The notes beneath the pieces were generated by a model, which was given only the letters and a program-made list of their open reading frames with translations, did not search any database and had not been told where the DNA came from. 64,000 nucleotides of DNA from NCBI GenBank assembly GCA_037903475.1, contig JBAJFG010000107.1, forward strand, positions 372,001 to 436,000. The letters run 5' to 3'. This document shows positions 12,301 through 25,709 of the stretch, in pieces (position 1 is the stretch's first letter; the number at the start of each line of letters is the position of its first letter). The translations under genes were made by a program, and so were the position numbers. The stretch is from Ancylostoma caninum. Lineage: Eukaryota > Nematoda > Chromadorea > Rhabditida > Ancylostomatidae.

Positions 12301-13424
12301 AAGTAATGCCTTTGAAGCTCTCTCACGTTTTACAAGCATATATTCACTGACTAGTAAATATTGTCAGCTTTAGGATCATGAAGTCAATAATAGGAATAAA
12401 GGTATGCCTCCAAACTTGACACCACTGGTATTTTTATTTTGGGTTTGCTACCAGAAGCACGCAGTACACTCTTAGTTCGAGTCCAGAATAGTTCCAAAGT
12501 GCATCTTCCTGTCTTTTATCTGACCTGTTTTCCATTTGGAATAGTACACTATGATAATCAACTGAGTTAATAATAACTCACAACGCGATAAACAGGTAAG
12601 TAACCTAATTAATTAACAAATTGATTAAAATGTGCACTGCACAAATAATGTGAATAATAATATGATGAAAAACGTAATTCCCACTTACAACGATTTCATC
12701 AGTAAACCAGTAATATTTTAAAACTGGCAAATAATCTCAGAGAATCCTGAGAGCTGCTATCAAGATTTATTTTTATAAAAGAACCTTTGCACTTCTAATC
12801 TTATAAAAGAGTTTTTTCATCGCTCTTAGGAATTCTGGAGCCCACACGTCTTCCCATTCGACCAAAAATAACAGGAATCCTCACTCTGAGCCTTTTTTGG
12901 TAAAATTTTTCCAAAAAAAAACCTTCATGGTACGTTTTACAATAAACAAGGTCGGTTTTGGCCACTACAATTCCTTGAAATACATCTCAAATCTATTCCT
13001 CTCGGTCTCTGTTTTTTTTAAGATTAGAGCATAGAGAGCAAAGAAAAGGAAAAAGAATACCTCCAGAATTTTTTCAACATTTTTCTGCGCGGACACTTTT
13101 CGTTGTATTTCATACATGACTTTTAGTAACTTCTCTGCGGAACATTTTAATCATCGTAACAAAGTAATTATGGACATTTCTAGAACTTTTTTTTAAAATT
13201 TCTAGTTTTTCATACATTGCTTCCTGCATTTTCGAATCACAGTGTCCACTATGGAAGCTCTACGGGATATTGTTGCCAGTACCGGCATATTACCGTAACA
13301 TTCTCTGATAGTACTATGCGTAACAGCCTATTTCTACTGTTTCCCTTTTTTAATATCTGATCGGAATGTTATTTTACCATTACACATGACCTTGTCCTGC
13401 GTACGAGCGTAGAGTGCGAAAAAG
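9340..13424. other. Intergenic region between the two collagens, no gene seen
   Basis: AT-rich, with only short frames. An (AATA)-type run with AATG interruptions lies at about 10788-10816. A plus/minus pair of overlapping frames at 11936-12151 lies in a slightly GC-richer patch that contains a tRNA box-A-like string (GGTGGTCTAACGGTG, about 11984) but no matching box B, so no tRNA gene is called. Confidence 0.5.
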
Positions 13425-13430
13425 TTTATT
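13425..13430 (-). terminator. Poly(A) signal AATAAA of collagen gene 2
   Basis: AATAAA on the minus strand, about 47 bp beyond the stop codon. It is placed like the signal of collagen gene 1. Confidence 0.75.
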
Positions 13431-13476
13431 TCGTAGATTTCGATGGCGATAAGAGTAGGAATGCATCGTCTGCTGC

Positions 13477-14618
13477 TTAACGACGAGTTCCATCTTCGAA
13501 GAAGACACCACCGTCGATGGCGCAGTATTTGGGGCAGATTCCTGGCTCTCCGGGACCGCCGGGCTGTCCAGCCTGTCCGGGGGCACCTGGATTTCCATCG
13601 GGTCCGGGCTGTCCGTTGGGTCCGTTGGGTCCCTTGGGTCCGGGTTGGCCTGGAATGTAGAGATATGATTATTTGAAGTGGGAGGTACCAATTTTTAAGT
13701 TTTTCTAAGGTTGTAACTAATGTTTGGTGGGAGGCGATAGAGCAGGCTTAGCAACTGGTGTCATTTTACACCTACTAATGCGCAAAAGTCTGGAAATTTC
13801 CAAAGTCCTATCCTATTGGTCAGGAACGTTTCCAATTTCTACCTCTCAGAATCTTTAAGTTTACTTGAGAATTTGCTGAACTCACCAGCGCTTCCGGGCT
13901 GTCCGGGCTGTCCGTTGGGTCCAGGAGGTCCCTGTGGTCCGGGGGCTCCAGCTGGTCCAGGTTCTCCAGGTACGAGTGGCTGAGAGACGGCGGGTTGTCC
14001 AGGCTGTCCAGGGGCTCCAGGCGCACCAGGGTTTCCGTTGGGTCCTGGGGGTCCCTTAGGTCCGGGAGGTCCAGGCTGAGCACCGTTTCCGGGAGCTCCG
14101 GGGTTTCCGTTGGGTCCAGCGTCTCCAGCTGGTCCTGGAGGTCCAGGAGGTCCAGGTGGTCCTGGTGGGCATGGCTTGCATGGTGGTGGGGTGACGGCGT
14201 CGCAAGGCTGCTGTGGTGGGCGTCCTGGGTTTCCGGGGAGTCCAGGGGCTCCGGGCTTTCCTGGGCGTCCAGGCTGTCCAGGGGTTCCAGCGGGTCCAGC
14301 GGGTCCTGGGAGGCAGCACGAGTCGCAGCTTCCGCCAGCAACAGCGTTTCCGCCAGAGACTCCAGCGTCTCCGTATCCGGCCTGACGGGCGGTTCTGTTT
14401 CCGGCTGGCACGTTCTTCAGGTGGTTGACCTCGCTCCAGATGTCCTTAGCGGAGGCCTTACAGAAGTTGATCTCGTTGTGCATGGTCCTCTTGACGTGGT
14501 GCACGTAGTTGTACACCATCGGCAGGGTGACGCACACCGACAGAACGGCGACCACCGAGAAGGTGACGGCCGAGTAGGCCACGAAGCGGTAAGCCTTGAT
14601 GCGGTGCTCGAGGTCCAT
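13477..14618 (-). CDS. Cuticle collagen, 301 aa (gene 2)
   Basis: Paralogue of the collagen at 8.3-9.3 kb with the same architecture. The exons are 14618-13886 and 13649-13477. The 236-bp intron (GTGAGT...ATTCCAG) splits the equivalent Gly codon in the same phase. The first 47 residues are identical to gene 1, including the membrane-anchor segment, and the NRTARQ processing motif is conserved. The Cys cluster before the first Gly-X-Y block, the [18 protein letters not shown] interruption and the [20 protein letters not shown]-terminus are all present. The main Gly-X-Y domain differs: positions that are Asp/Glu in gene 1 are frequently Asn/Gln here (GPNG for GPDG, GQPG for GEPG). The protein sits in the same cuticle role, and the pair is a local duplication about 4.2 kb apart in the same orientation. 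Confidence 0.96.
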
Positions 14619-14656
14619 GACGACTGAGAGCAGTGCCAGACGAGCACTACTTGAGA

Positions 14657-14664
14657 CTTATATA
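14657..14664 (-). promoter_or_regulatory. TATA box of collagen gene 2
   Basis: TATATAAG on the minus strand, about 39 bp upstream of the ATG, matching the position of the TATA box in gene 1. Confidence 0.7.
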
Positions 14665-15350
14665 GCGATCGGGTTAACCTTTTCGAGTGTCTAGCCCCTC
14701 TGCGCTGTTCGTTATCCCTCACGCCCGATTCGGGAAATTTGTGTGTATGGTAAGCACGCCCATCGGCTGTGCTTTGCGCTGCTGTTGCGGATCGTCCTTC
14801 ATAACAAAGAATAGTCTACGGGAAGTTTAATGTTCTACGTATATTGCACTCTTTCGGTATAGTGGTGTGAATAACAAGTGAGTGGGGGTCACCTATCACT
14901 GAACTGCCTGAACTCGGAGAGGATCCTAAATTTTCCAAGAGTTCTATGAATATTTCCTCGTTTCTTTTACTTCTACCTCCGTCGATTATGCTATTTCTTC
15001 ATAGTCTATTTCTATACCAAGAAATTTCCCAGTTATAAAATCTATGCGATTTTCTCGGCAACATTTTTTCTTGAATGTTCTTTGGTCAAATGCTTCTGCA
15101 CAGCTAGCACAAGGAATTAATCTTTAGATCATTCCCTTTCGCTCCCTCACAATGCGAAAATAGTGTGATTTCCCCAGCATTTCATCATAAATGGAGGAAG
15201 GTCATAGACATGTTCTAAATATGTAAACGAACTACAATTTTCTGGTGTTCTCATTCTTCCATTCTAGCCACAGCTTCATCATTTGAGTGATCACTGACCA
15301 AGTTTTTGATTAGATCTGGGTTGCAGCTGGGTATTGACAACATTATTTGA

Positions 15351-15438
15351 GGCAAACATGTTGATGGGTGCCAGGTAAAGGGTAAATTTGTGCACGGCAA
15401 CACGTTTTCCATGGGTAATAATCTCAGTGATGCATCCG
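15351..15438. repeat. Copy of dispersed palindromic repeat family (degenerate)
   Basis: Shares the order GGCAAACATG, GGTGCCAGGTAA, GGGTAATAATCTCAGTGATG with the copy at 18241-18315 and the GGGTAACCTCAATGATG end of other copies in the window. Confidence 0.5.
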
Positions 15439-15519
15439 GGCTCTGGTGGGCGCTACTGGGTGGAGAGGTTAACAACGTAAATTTATGTAGTAAAACCTAG
15501 AACAGGGGCCTCAGTTGGG

Positions 15520-15885
15520 CTATTGTTTTGCAGTTAACGTCATGAGATTGTGGCACAGTTTTTCCGAAGACTCACGAGGCAGTAGTGTATGTATAGACTT
15601 TAGTCGGCTCACGTTAAAGGCTTGACCACCTTTGTCAAAATCTTCAACAATATCGATAAGGACATTATGGGATCGTTGTAAGCCATAAACCCGAAAGGTT
15701 AAGCAGTTTGAAGAGTTTACCCAGAAACCGACTAGTTTTCCCGGTAAGGGCAACCGGAGTAATGCCAGAAATTCAGCATAAAATGACGTGAGTAAGACTC
15801 TAGTAAACGGTAAAAGTGCTAACGTGATGAAGAGTTCTATCATCGTCTGCCCTCCTAGGGTTTCAGGGATAGCTGGGATCACCAT
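15520..15885 (-). CDS. Unidentified 121-aa open frame
   Basis: Begins MVIPAIPETLGGQTMIELF, with a hydrophobic first half (about residues 15-60) and a hydrophilic second half containing DIVEDFDKGGQAFNVSRLK. There is no recognised domain, no splice acceptor near the ATG and no poly(A) signal that is clearly linked. It is longer than expected for chance in this AT-rich region, so it could be an exon, a decayed mobile-element frame or a lineage-specific protein. Confidence 0.2.
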   Translation of the reverse strand: MVIPAIPETLGGQTMIELFITLALLPFTRVLLTSFYAEFLALLRLPLPGKLVGFWVNSSNCLTFRVYGLQRSHNVLIDIVEDFDKGGQAFNVSRLKSIHTLLPRESSEKLCHNLMTLTAKQ

Positions 15886-18240
15886 TATTACAGAATCTCG
15901 TGTTTCTCTAATTATTCACTTATGTACATAGGTGCATATATAACTACATATTTATGCATGAAAACTTCTAAGTCATGAAAAAGATTTAAGCAAAATTTGA
16001 ATCCGTTTTACGAGCTTTTCCTTTCCAAGAAGCTAAAGCTTCCACATCTATATGCATTAACCTAGAGTGAAGTAAAATCGGGCATGTTGCTTAGGAATCG
16101 CACATGATCTAAGCAATGATAGGGGAGGGAGGACTGCGCCATTCCTCTATTTTTTAAATCCACACGAAATCTGGGTAGAGAACGTAGTTAGGATCCTGCT
16201 GACATGTTCATGCTCTGACATTTCTATGCCATGATCCCTGTAAAATCATCTGTTCAGCCAGCACACCAAATTCCGCACCAGCTAGTTGAACATTACCAAT
16301 TTCTTGCCGCCATCCAGTTATTGAGAATAGGTTTTTGCCGAACTCACGATTCCGCGTTCATGTACATGAAGGTCATGCTGACCTTTTCCACTCAGCGACT
16401 ACTCAGTAACCACTTAGGTATTTTTCGTCCTAAAAACACTGGGATCTTGTCTTCCGCAATTAGATCACCACGAAAAACGTGTCGACATAACCTATAATAC
16501 GATTGGTCTTAATGGGGAATACAACGCAAACTCTCATGGTCACTCGAGGGCTGTCTACGAGTTATGGAGGAGAGGTACATATTTCAAGGAGGGATTGGAG
16601 AACAACTGTGGAAGGGAGAAGTTCAAAATAAAAACTATAAAAAAGGCAAAAAATGCAAGAAAAAGACCAGAATAATAATCGAAAAAAAGCTGTGACAATA
16701 AAACCAAAACAAAAAAAAACTAAAAAATAGGTGTGAGAAAAGCAAAAAGGTGAATAAAAAAATGAGAAACTGCAAAAAGAGGCACGGTACAAAAAGTTGC
16801 AAAGGATTAAAAAAGCACATAAATAAATAACAAAAGAAAGAAAGAAGGAAGAGAACCTCAGAAAAAATTTTAACTTAAATTCCCTTTCTCCTTGAAACTA
16901 GCCTCACTTTTCTAGCATAAATTTCTCCACTGCACAGAAATTCCTTTGTTCTAACCTGATATTTCGCTCGATCTCCAACCATAACCAAAATGGGAAGATT
17001 TCCACGCCCATTTCCAGAAAATGTGTTATCGTGAATGCTAGCAATTATACATGCATCGGAAGGCGTATTCTTTCAAGTGTTTGAACTCCATTCCTTCAAA
17101 GACGTACAAACAGGGAATTTTACAAGAATAATTTTGGATTGACCTCTGCCGGAACGCTGCTACTTACTTCGATTAACGTAGGGTCACGGTCACTGGGCTC
17201 TACGAACTAATGTTCTAATGTTCACGGATATGAGTCATCCGAAGAACCAGTTCTGTGTTTTGTGATCCTCTTGAAATTCTTGGTATCCGATGATTATATG
17301 CGATAGCGCTATAAGGAGAAAAGAAGTGCAAATATTGCAGAAAGGAATGAACAGGCTCATAATTTATCTCGCGCAAATCACATTCGCGTTCAGGATGCGA
17401 AATAATATCAAGTGAAATTTTTGCAATACTTATAACTCTGTGCAAAAGTCTGGAAGATCCTTCAGGAAATCTGAAGGTTTATCCTGATTCATTGGAAAAT
17501 TCTTCTTCTACCCGCTATTCTATTTTTCTCTGGAGATTTCACGTTTATAAGCCCTCTACTTTTCTTTGGAGATTTCACTAAATCTCTTGTTAATATTCAG
17601 GTTGTTGAGTGCTTGAGACGGTTTCTCGGATTCTAGTTGAAAATTTTACCTGGGATTCTCATGTGAGAATTCCATTCACGAAATGCGTTGGATGCAGTCC
17701 GCAGGTCCTACACATAGAGCTTTTTAAGTTAAAATAATAGAATTAGCGAGTATTAAATCAGAAAATCAACGTTATTTCGAGTTGGATACTTGTTGTGACA
17801 ACACTAGCTAGCATTGCTGCACATAGTTGAGTTCTTGCAAATTTTATCCGAAGTTTTTATGGCTTGATACTTCGCCTTACTTCTACCATTTTTTATCTTT
17901 GGAAAAAAATCTCCTATATAGCTGGAACTACTGTTGATGGAGTAAGCACGTCCTGTAGTCAAGGCCCTATTAAAAGATGGGTGGTCCCATACACATGTGT
18001 AAAATTACTCTTGGGTAGCAGCCGGGTTAAGACGAAATTGTGATGCAGCAAAGCTGCGGTTATACCCTAAAATCGAAGAAAGGATGTAATATTATAGCCG
18101 AATCTGTTTGAATCCGCGATTGAGTGGTGCGTAACTCATTAGTAAAGCTCCGATATATAATTTGTTTCCAGATTTTCAGTGTGGGTGACGTTTACCAGCC
18201 GCATTTGGGTATGCTTTACTCACGGCTCTGCCCCGTCATG

Positions 18241-18315
18241 TGTAGGTAAACATTTGATAGGCGCCAGGTAATGAAGCGTATACACCATGGCTCCGAATAA
18301 CCTCAATAATGCATT
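18241..18315. repeat. Copy of dispersed palindromic repeat family (degenerate)
   Basis: Contains GGTAAACAT, GGCGCCAGGTAATG and AATAACCTCAATAATGCATTC, in the same order as the copy at 15351-15438. The CTCAATRATGCAT end matches copies at 59 and 61.7 kb. Confidence 0.5.
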
Positions 18316-20378
18316 CGATTCCTCGGCTTCTAGCATGTGAAGAACTAAGAGATCGCAGTTTTTTTACCGTATGGTTGTTAAAACCCAAGTGTTACTCTTG
18401 ATAATCCTAGCCTTCCATTACATAAATACAATGAAGTATGTTTGAAGTTCTTCCAGAAACTTGGGTCTCTCTGGTAATATTCAAACCAACGCCGACCATT
18501 TTCAAGTGTCGTGACCTCATACAACGCCGGTTCAGCACAACTTTCACTAATTGATGTCGACGCCTGATATGATTGAGCTAGGTGTGTGGCGCCAGCGGCT
18601 ACACATCACACGCTCAGTTCCTTCGGCGATGCTAACTGCACCGGTTTCCGATCAGCCGCCACGCAGCCTTGAGACAATAACTCGGCAACGCTGAAGGTCA
18701 GCGTCGAAGCCGATTTCGGCACGGCCACCCAGACACATCGAAGGGACCGTCGGCCGTGATCTTTGCTGCGTTTCTCGAACTGTGTGATGTGATTCGAATC
18801 GGAAAAGAACAAAGTCGTTCTCTGGTAAAAACCACGACGCCAGCGGGTTATCAAGGAGATCAACAAGGATTCTCATGCGAAAAAGCGAGAAAGAGCAAAA
18901 AAAAAAGAGAAAAGAAATGGAGGAGAATAACTTCTGGAAGGATTGACAGTTTGAACGCGTTCTCACTAACTGAATCGGCAAGTATTTGGTACATTGTATT
19001 TTTTTTATTAAGCCCAAAAGCCCAAATGATGATTGTGATCAAAGTGGGACTTTAATAAACGGAATAAATTAAATCGATAAAACGAACCCCACCAAATTCA
19101 AATTTGTCTGCAATAAAAAGTTGTGATAACTAGTTAAGAATTCCATAGAAATATCTTTTCTTAACTTCGTTGTTCCGATCAGCGTTTTGGAAAACTTCGA
19201 TCAGTAGAGAGGATACTTATCGCTAGGGGTTGGATGTCCTTTTACTAAGCACCATAGTCCAACCCCCTAAGACCCTTATCTGCCTGACATACGGATTCTT
19301 TACAGCGTCTTAGCCTTAACTCCTTGAGAAAACACAGGTCCTACGCTTCTATAGTGCTGGGCGAAGGAGCAACTGTTATAATTCTAGAGTAATTTATTCG
19401 TCTTTGTTCCTAGAGTACACTTTACAAGTTCAAAAACGCAGAAGGAAAATCAAAGAAGAAACAGGAACAGCTGCAAAAAGTACAATTATGCACAATTGCC
19501 AGTATTCGGCTTGACATGCGGCTGAGAATAGGAAATGACAGATTATCCAGACAGCTACCGGTTCATAACTCGCTCGCATTGCACTGGCATTGTGAGGGTT
19601 TGCTCACTAGTTAGGGAAATTCACATACAACCTAAATCCTGAATCCTGACAAAAACACAGGAGCGTGAAGTTCAAATTAAGGAAAAACAAGCCTCATACA
19701 TCTTCATGCACCTTCATAGGTGTCCTCCACAACCGGGATTCAGAATTGTGCTGAAAAATACGATCGAATGCGCTTACTACCTGCTGAATATGTGAAAAAC
19801 CTATTTTGGATGTGAAATGGCTTCATTCCAACAACTAAGGGCTAAAGGTTTGGATCTGGCTACGACCATCTTATGCTGCTCACTGCAACTCCTCAACTTG
19901 GGTAACAAAACCAAGTCTAGTGATCGCTTGCATCCAGAGTGATTTCTTCGCAAAAATCTGTGAAAATCTGTTGACCGCTTTCTTGTAGCCTACACGAGAT
20001 TGTCATGATCCTTATTAGACTGGCGTTTCTTCTGGTTCGCATTCTTCAGAGTCTGAAAGGATGAATTCGATTGCAGTTTACTTGAACAAATCCCAGGCAT
20101 TATTTCCGGCCATAGATATGGCCACGTGCAAACGAAGAAACCACATTTCTAACTCACTAGGTAGGGACATTGAATGCCAATAGCTTGACAAAAAAAATCG
20201 AAGGGGAGTCAGTGCAAATTCTTTAAAATCGACTTCAAAAATTTGCTGGATAGGCTGATGACCGTCATACCGAAATATTTACATTCAATTCCAATTTCTA
20301 ACAAAGCAGATCTCAGATTTCACAGCTCAGCTTCTCTTAGCTCAAAGATCGTCCTTCCCCGCTCCGGCCAGCGTTCAC

Positions 20379-20414
20379 ACGATTAATTCGACAGGTTAGC
20401 ACTGAATTAATCGT
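20379..20414. repeat. Short perfect inverted repeat
   Basis: ACGATTAATTC (20379-20389) and GAATTAATCGT (20404-20414) form an 11-bp perfect stem with a 14-nt loop. Confidence 0.6.
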
Positions 20415-22058
20415 CGCCTAAGTGCAGTCGCGCCATGAGAAGACGTTTGAACTTGCCAAATGGGGCGCCTTCATTCGCATAGTAGCCCTAAATTAATGTT
20501 TGTTCAAAATGAAAAATAAATCCAATCAGAGCAGAACATCCAGAGCAGCATCAGATTGCGAACGGATCTACAAGATGACAACATTCCTTAGAATAAAAAA
20601 GAAGTAAAGAATATGTGGGAGAACCACTCAGAAAATAACCTCCAGCACTACCGCTGTGTTGATAAGGTTCTTACGGGGCCAAATCTATTCATTAGCCTGA
20701 CGTTTCAGAGAGAGGACATGAAACAGACAGGAATGGACATGTGAGGAAATGTAAAATGGTAAAGCTGAACACAAATGATTTTATGGGAGTTTTTTCTTTA
20801 AGTTATGTCGGTATTCATCAACAATTGATTACGGGAGATAGAATACCAACTTCTATAATACAAGGAAATGAAACATTCCAAACATTCAACAAAGATATCA
20901 GACCAAAAGAAAGAGTCAGCTAGCCATGCAGAAATGGCTCTGTTTCCTCACTCCACAGGACATACATATTTTTCTTCCACAAGTGATCCACTCTCTGTGG
21001 GTGCAAAGTTTAATTTTCTCTTCTACATTATTCAAAAATTGAGAAGAGAAGAAAGGTGGAAAGCTATGAATGAGGCAATAAAACTGAAATTGCAAAATGC
21101 ACACTTGAAATCAAAAACAAAATCAAAATTAAATCACCATGAATCCAACCTTCAAAGACATAGGGTGGATTCAATGGATCTTGCATAGAAGGCCAGGATT
21201 TTCTGACAAGATTCTTGTATGATTTGTGCAGTTTACCTCAATTGGGCTACCATTCATTTAGTTAGGTGCTGAATTTGCACAATTCAACAATGCATTATTT
21301 ATTTTTTTATTTGTTTGAATGCATGCTGGCGTGCGCCATACAAGTTCAGCAAAAGGAAGAAGCAGACAAAACCAAACACTCGAAAGAAAATCCTCCACTC
21401 CGGAAAGAGAGGAGAAACATCAGGAAGTATAAGAAGAAAAAAAAACAAAGACAGGAACCTAAGCGTATTAACAACATTTCAGTGAACGACTAAAACGGAA
21501 CAAGTACTTCAGCACTGTAAACCTTCAGGCAAACTTCCTATTTGATATGATAGTTAAAAATAACCCATCCCAAGTGTAGGCACACATCAGCTCATGAGTA
21601 CTAGAAACAGCTATCTAGCGGTGTGATAGCCCCGCCAAATGAGCCCAGCAAGATTTGTAGAAAAGAAAGCAAGTGAATGGCGTTAGGGACATCGCCACTT
21701 CCCATAGCAAGGGCATGCATGGGAAATCCGACACCGGATTTTCGGATGCTAGGTATTCCCTATCCCTGACGATATGGTGCCGAACTCACTTCCAAATAGG
21801 GCTAGGCTATAATATGGATGATATGGACGAATCCAAGGCATGAATAATATGGATAAGTACAAGTTTTTTCTTCAACTCGACACGAACAAGGAGAGAATAG
21901 TTTTAGAGAGAATTCACAACAGACTTTCGAAGCAATGTGTACACGATACAACTACATTCGTCATTATCATTACCTGCAATATTTTGCGGCAAAACTCCAT
22001 TCTCTACTTGGGAAAAAGCCGACCTCAAAAACGAAGCTTCCCAGGATAAGAAGGAGCA

Positions 22059-22245
22059 TATATGACGCTGCCAACTAATTTGTCCGCGTAAAAATGCAAG
22101 TTGTGAATGAATGGCTACAATCCGGACCGTTCGGGGTATGGTACAGTGAAAATGAAGTAGTGGCATAACCGGAAGCGTTCGGATTCTGCCATTCATTCTC
22201 TACTTTGCATTTCTGCGAGGGCAAATTAGTTGGCAGCGTCATATA
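22059..22245. mobile_element. MITE-like inverted-repeat element (187 bp)
   Basis: The left end reads TATATGACGCTGCCAACTAA and the right end read backwards is the same for its first 26 bases. Similarity continues inward (AAATGCAA, GAATGAATGGC, AATCCG) for about 85 bp per arm, so almost the whole element folds on itself. There are no coding frames of its own. The outer TATA could include a TA target duplication. Confidence 0.65.
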
Positions 22246-23373
22246 TTTTGCTGTTCACAGAGCGGCTAGGCAGACTTTCCAAGTGAGCGATGAAGGAACA
22301 CTGCGTTTGGAACGTCGACGACCGAGTGTCATGTCACGATATTTTCTAGACGTTTCAGTTTTCCGAATGGTGCGACGTCGCTGTCATAAACATTTTCTCT
22401 TCGACGTAGCTCAGTTGCCCTAGACCAAGTCCTGCTATTGCTTAGGTTCAAGAGCGTTTTCTTGCAAATTTTCTAATTTCTACGCTGAATTTTTTGATTT
22501 GGAAGTCACATTATGCATATTACTGGTTTGCGGCAGAATTGTCATATATTGCAACAATAAATATGACAATATCAATAAAATGTGGTCTCGATTTAGGTTT
22601 GGTGATTTTTCAACTCCTAATCGAACAGTTTCAGTAGTAGAGTGTCGGAGACACTTATTTAACGTATTAATCCATTCAAACACATTACAATGTGCATAAA
22701 GAAAAATTTAAAAGCGTGCAGAAGATGGATCCGACCAGGTTGAGGGAAGGTGAAAAGTCCTTAGCCGAGGTCTCCGTCTGAATTTCAGAACGCAGATGAT
22801 CTTGCTTACACATCAGTACTACCCTATTATCTTAACTAGTACCTATTTCCAGTACCTTAATAATGCACCCTCGCACCTGCTATTTAGTGAATGAGCGCAG
22901 TGTTGAGAAAACAAAGAAAAATCTTGCGTTTCGGACGTGGTTCAAATTTGGATGTGGCAATGGCAAGTTCTCCATTGGTAGGGTATGCTCTGCTCACATC
23001 CAGCATGATAAAGAGTACAAAAACTCTAGGGAAAACAACAAATTCTGCATTTACACTCACCACGAGAAATACATAGTATAGGTTTTCGATCGGGTGATAC
23101 TATGTGTGTGCTGCACACCTCATTGCAGAATAATGGAAAAATAGTAGAAAAGCATTAATCCCAAATTTCTTTATAATTGTGAATAAATTTCTTTATAATT
23201 ATATATAATTATTATTTTCAACGAAACTTCTTTGCTCTGTTGTGGGCGCCGACCAGTGGAATGTCTTTTTTTTTGTTTGTTGTAGTAATTATAGCACGTC
23301 GATTTGCTATAGAACACGTCCTTCTCAAACCCGGATCAGAGAAAAAATCCTCCAGTGTCGCTTCCACCACTGT

Positions 23374-23420
<47 letters not shown>

Positions 23421-25709
23421 CATGCAGATAAGTGCGCTATACAACGCTATACACTGTTCTTTAAAATAACATCTAAAGTCCTCGAAGCTGAGGTTCAATA
23501 CGTAGAAAGTGCCATTATCGTCACAATTCGCCTGATATATCATTTTTGGATAACAATGACGGTGGCAGAACGAGAACTTCCTTATAGATCCTTAAATTCT
23601 ACAAAAATCTGCCATATCAGTTATTCTCTCATTGCATGGCAGCTCATTGTTCTTCTTTAGCGTACAAGGCGATAGCACCATTCACGTAGCCTTGAACCCA
23701 CCCGTTTTATGTCGTAACACAAAGTACGTCGGCGTATCGCTGCTAAGATCGGTGAAAATAGCCAGATAATGCTTGATTCATAGGAAAAAATAGCATGACT
23801 ATTTGGGGACCCTCCTATATGTCTAAAAACTTTGTAGCAAATTTTTGTCTGAAACCTTTACAAAACTGTTCTATTACTGCCTAGGATGAGCACGGATAAA
23901 ACAAAGTGGATTTCTAAGTCGCAGCTGTCTACACAGGTCATTCGTTGGCGTAGGACAGGCATCTGACATACAAGAACTTTGCTGCTAGCGCAAAAATTCT
24001 GTCTGCAGCAGCAAGGATTAAGCAAAAACTGGAGTACATCCTCAGTTATATGTTCACAAGATAGGAAGCCGCATTAGATCCATTCACAGTCAATTATTTC
24101 TGCATTCATCTGAGAAGTTCCTGAAGGAAACAACCAGAATACGAGTGCTGCACCACATGTGCTAATTAGAAGACTTCTCCAATAATAAGAAAGAAAGAGA
24201 GCCGAAATAAGTAAATAAATAATTGGTGCCTAAAATCTTTTACTATAAGCAGACGAAACTGTGCGTGAGGCTGAGTACAGGATGGGCTGAGAATGTAGAG
24301 GAGAAAAGGTGCTACTCGTTGCTTGACTTCTCTCGATTTCTGACATTTTCTGGCTCTTTTGTTTCCTCATTTGTTCAATTCTACAGTTTCTACCAAAACG
24401 TTCTTCCTAATATGCATGCCTGAGAAGGGCAAAGCCATCAGACTAGCACATTAGGTTGAGGAGAAAGTAATGGGGAAAATTTTACAAAACCTTTCTATCT
24501 CTTATTGCTGATGATTCTATATATTAGGCATGGCCTGCTGACACAGTAGGAAATTCCCCAAAGTACTTAGCTGTGGCTATTTTTCCCGTCTCAAACCAGC
24601 GGGACTTTCCTTCACTCTCATAACGCACCATTCTAATTCGCCTTGCTTGTCTCTCTCTCTGATCACTATCTCATCCCACTCTACAGTTTCTTCTCGGGCA
24701 AGGAAGCACTCGTTCGTTTCGACAGTTTTTGAGAAGGGGTTGCTCTGTTTGTCGGACCACGGCTTACGCAGCTTTGAGAAGGGAGAGTTGGTGAACTACC
24801 CTTGCGTTGGAGTAATGTTATAGATTTGAAAGATGTGTATTCGGTACACTGGGAAAACCCTTTCAAAGGTTAGAGATGAGAATCTGATGAGAATGCCGTT
24901 TCCTCCATTTCTTTCCCCTCAAGCTGATATTTTTCAACTCCACTAGCCGTTCGCTTCACATCTACAGGGTGCGATACAGATAGACTGTCAAGATAATTTG
25001 TTTGTACCTTTGCTATAAAGTCCGATACTCTAATTCCTTATCAATAATATTTACGTAGGCTCCTTTAAATCACAATAACTGGGAAAATTATGTTGTCCAA
25101 TTATTCTACATTCCTGGCAAAGATTAGACCAATAAGATACATGACCTCTAGTACTCATGAAGTTTTTCTTCTGTCAAGCAAATCTATACTCGTGGCATCA
25201 GTGGGTTAATTACAGCGTGCCTACAATTTCATGATTCCCTATTGATGCATTCATCTCGTTGAAGAAAGTGCACAGCTTCGTTTCGCTAGGATAAATTCGC
25301 GGAGTGCCCTTAAACTTGATGGCGACTCTTTTGATGAGAGAATGTGTTTGGCAAAACGTTTTCAGGGTTAAAATGCTGCTTGGTAAGAGATTTTCCAACA
25401 GAACAAGTCACAAGTATGTGTGGCAACTCTAAAGACGAGGAAATATACTGGGAACGCATTTTCGTTCTCACAACACTTAGAAACACGAGGTGGATATGTC
25501 GGTTTGACCGTCTCGAGCTCGGGGTATTGTATGCGTTGCAAAATTGGAGCGTACAGGGGACGTAGTTCCCCACCACCGATTTATGGCCAGATTTTTTGTA
25601 GATGATATCCACTATCTTCGCTGCACCGCGTACATGAGTTTGCATTCATACACACTTTCGGAGCTTTCTCATCTCGGGATCCACAGGGCACCTAGCGCAG
25701 TACCAGCCA
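22246..25709. other. Stretch without a recognised gene
   Basis: Short frames only. Contains the (TTTA)n microsatellite at 23373-23420. A plus-strand frame at 22863-23081 is Lys/Asn-rich with no domain. Confidence 0.45.
23373..23420 (+). repeat. (TTTA)n microsatellite, about 12 copies
   Basis: An uninterrupted TTTA run of 48 bp. It explains the YLFIYLFI-type peptides seen in translations here. Confidence 0.95.

Larger units (their letters stand above)
14665..22058. other. Long stretch without a recognised gene
   Basis: Mostly AT-rich. It contains two copies of the palindromic repeat family (about 15351-15438 and 18241-18315), an unidentified 121-codon minus-strand frame (15520-15885), a purine-rich patch at 16620-16860 and a short hairpin at 20379-20414. 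A GC-richer patch at 18540-18800 carries an open minus-strand frame ending LASPKELSV. It may be the remnant of a dispersed repeat, but this is not supported beyond composition. Confidence 0.45.

Noticed and set aside
13820..14722. Long open frames overlapping the second collagen (173, 210, 91 and 101 codons)
   Set aside because: Same reason: repetitive GC-rich codons keep other frames open.
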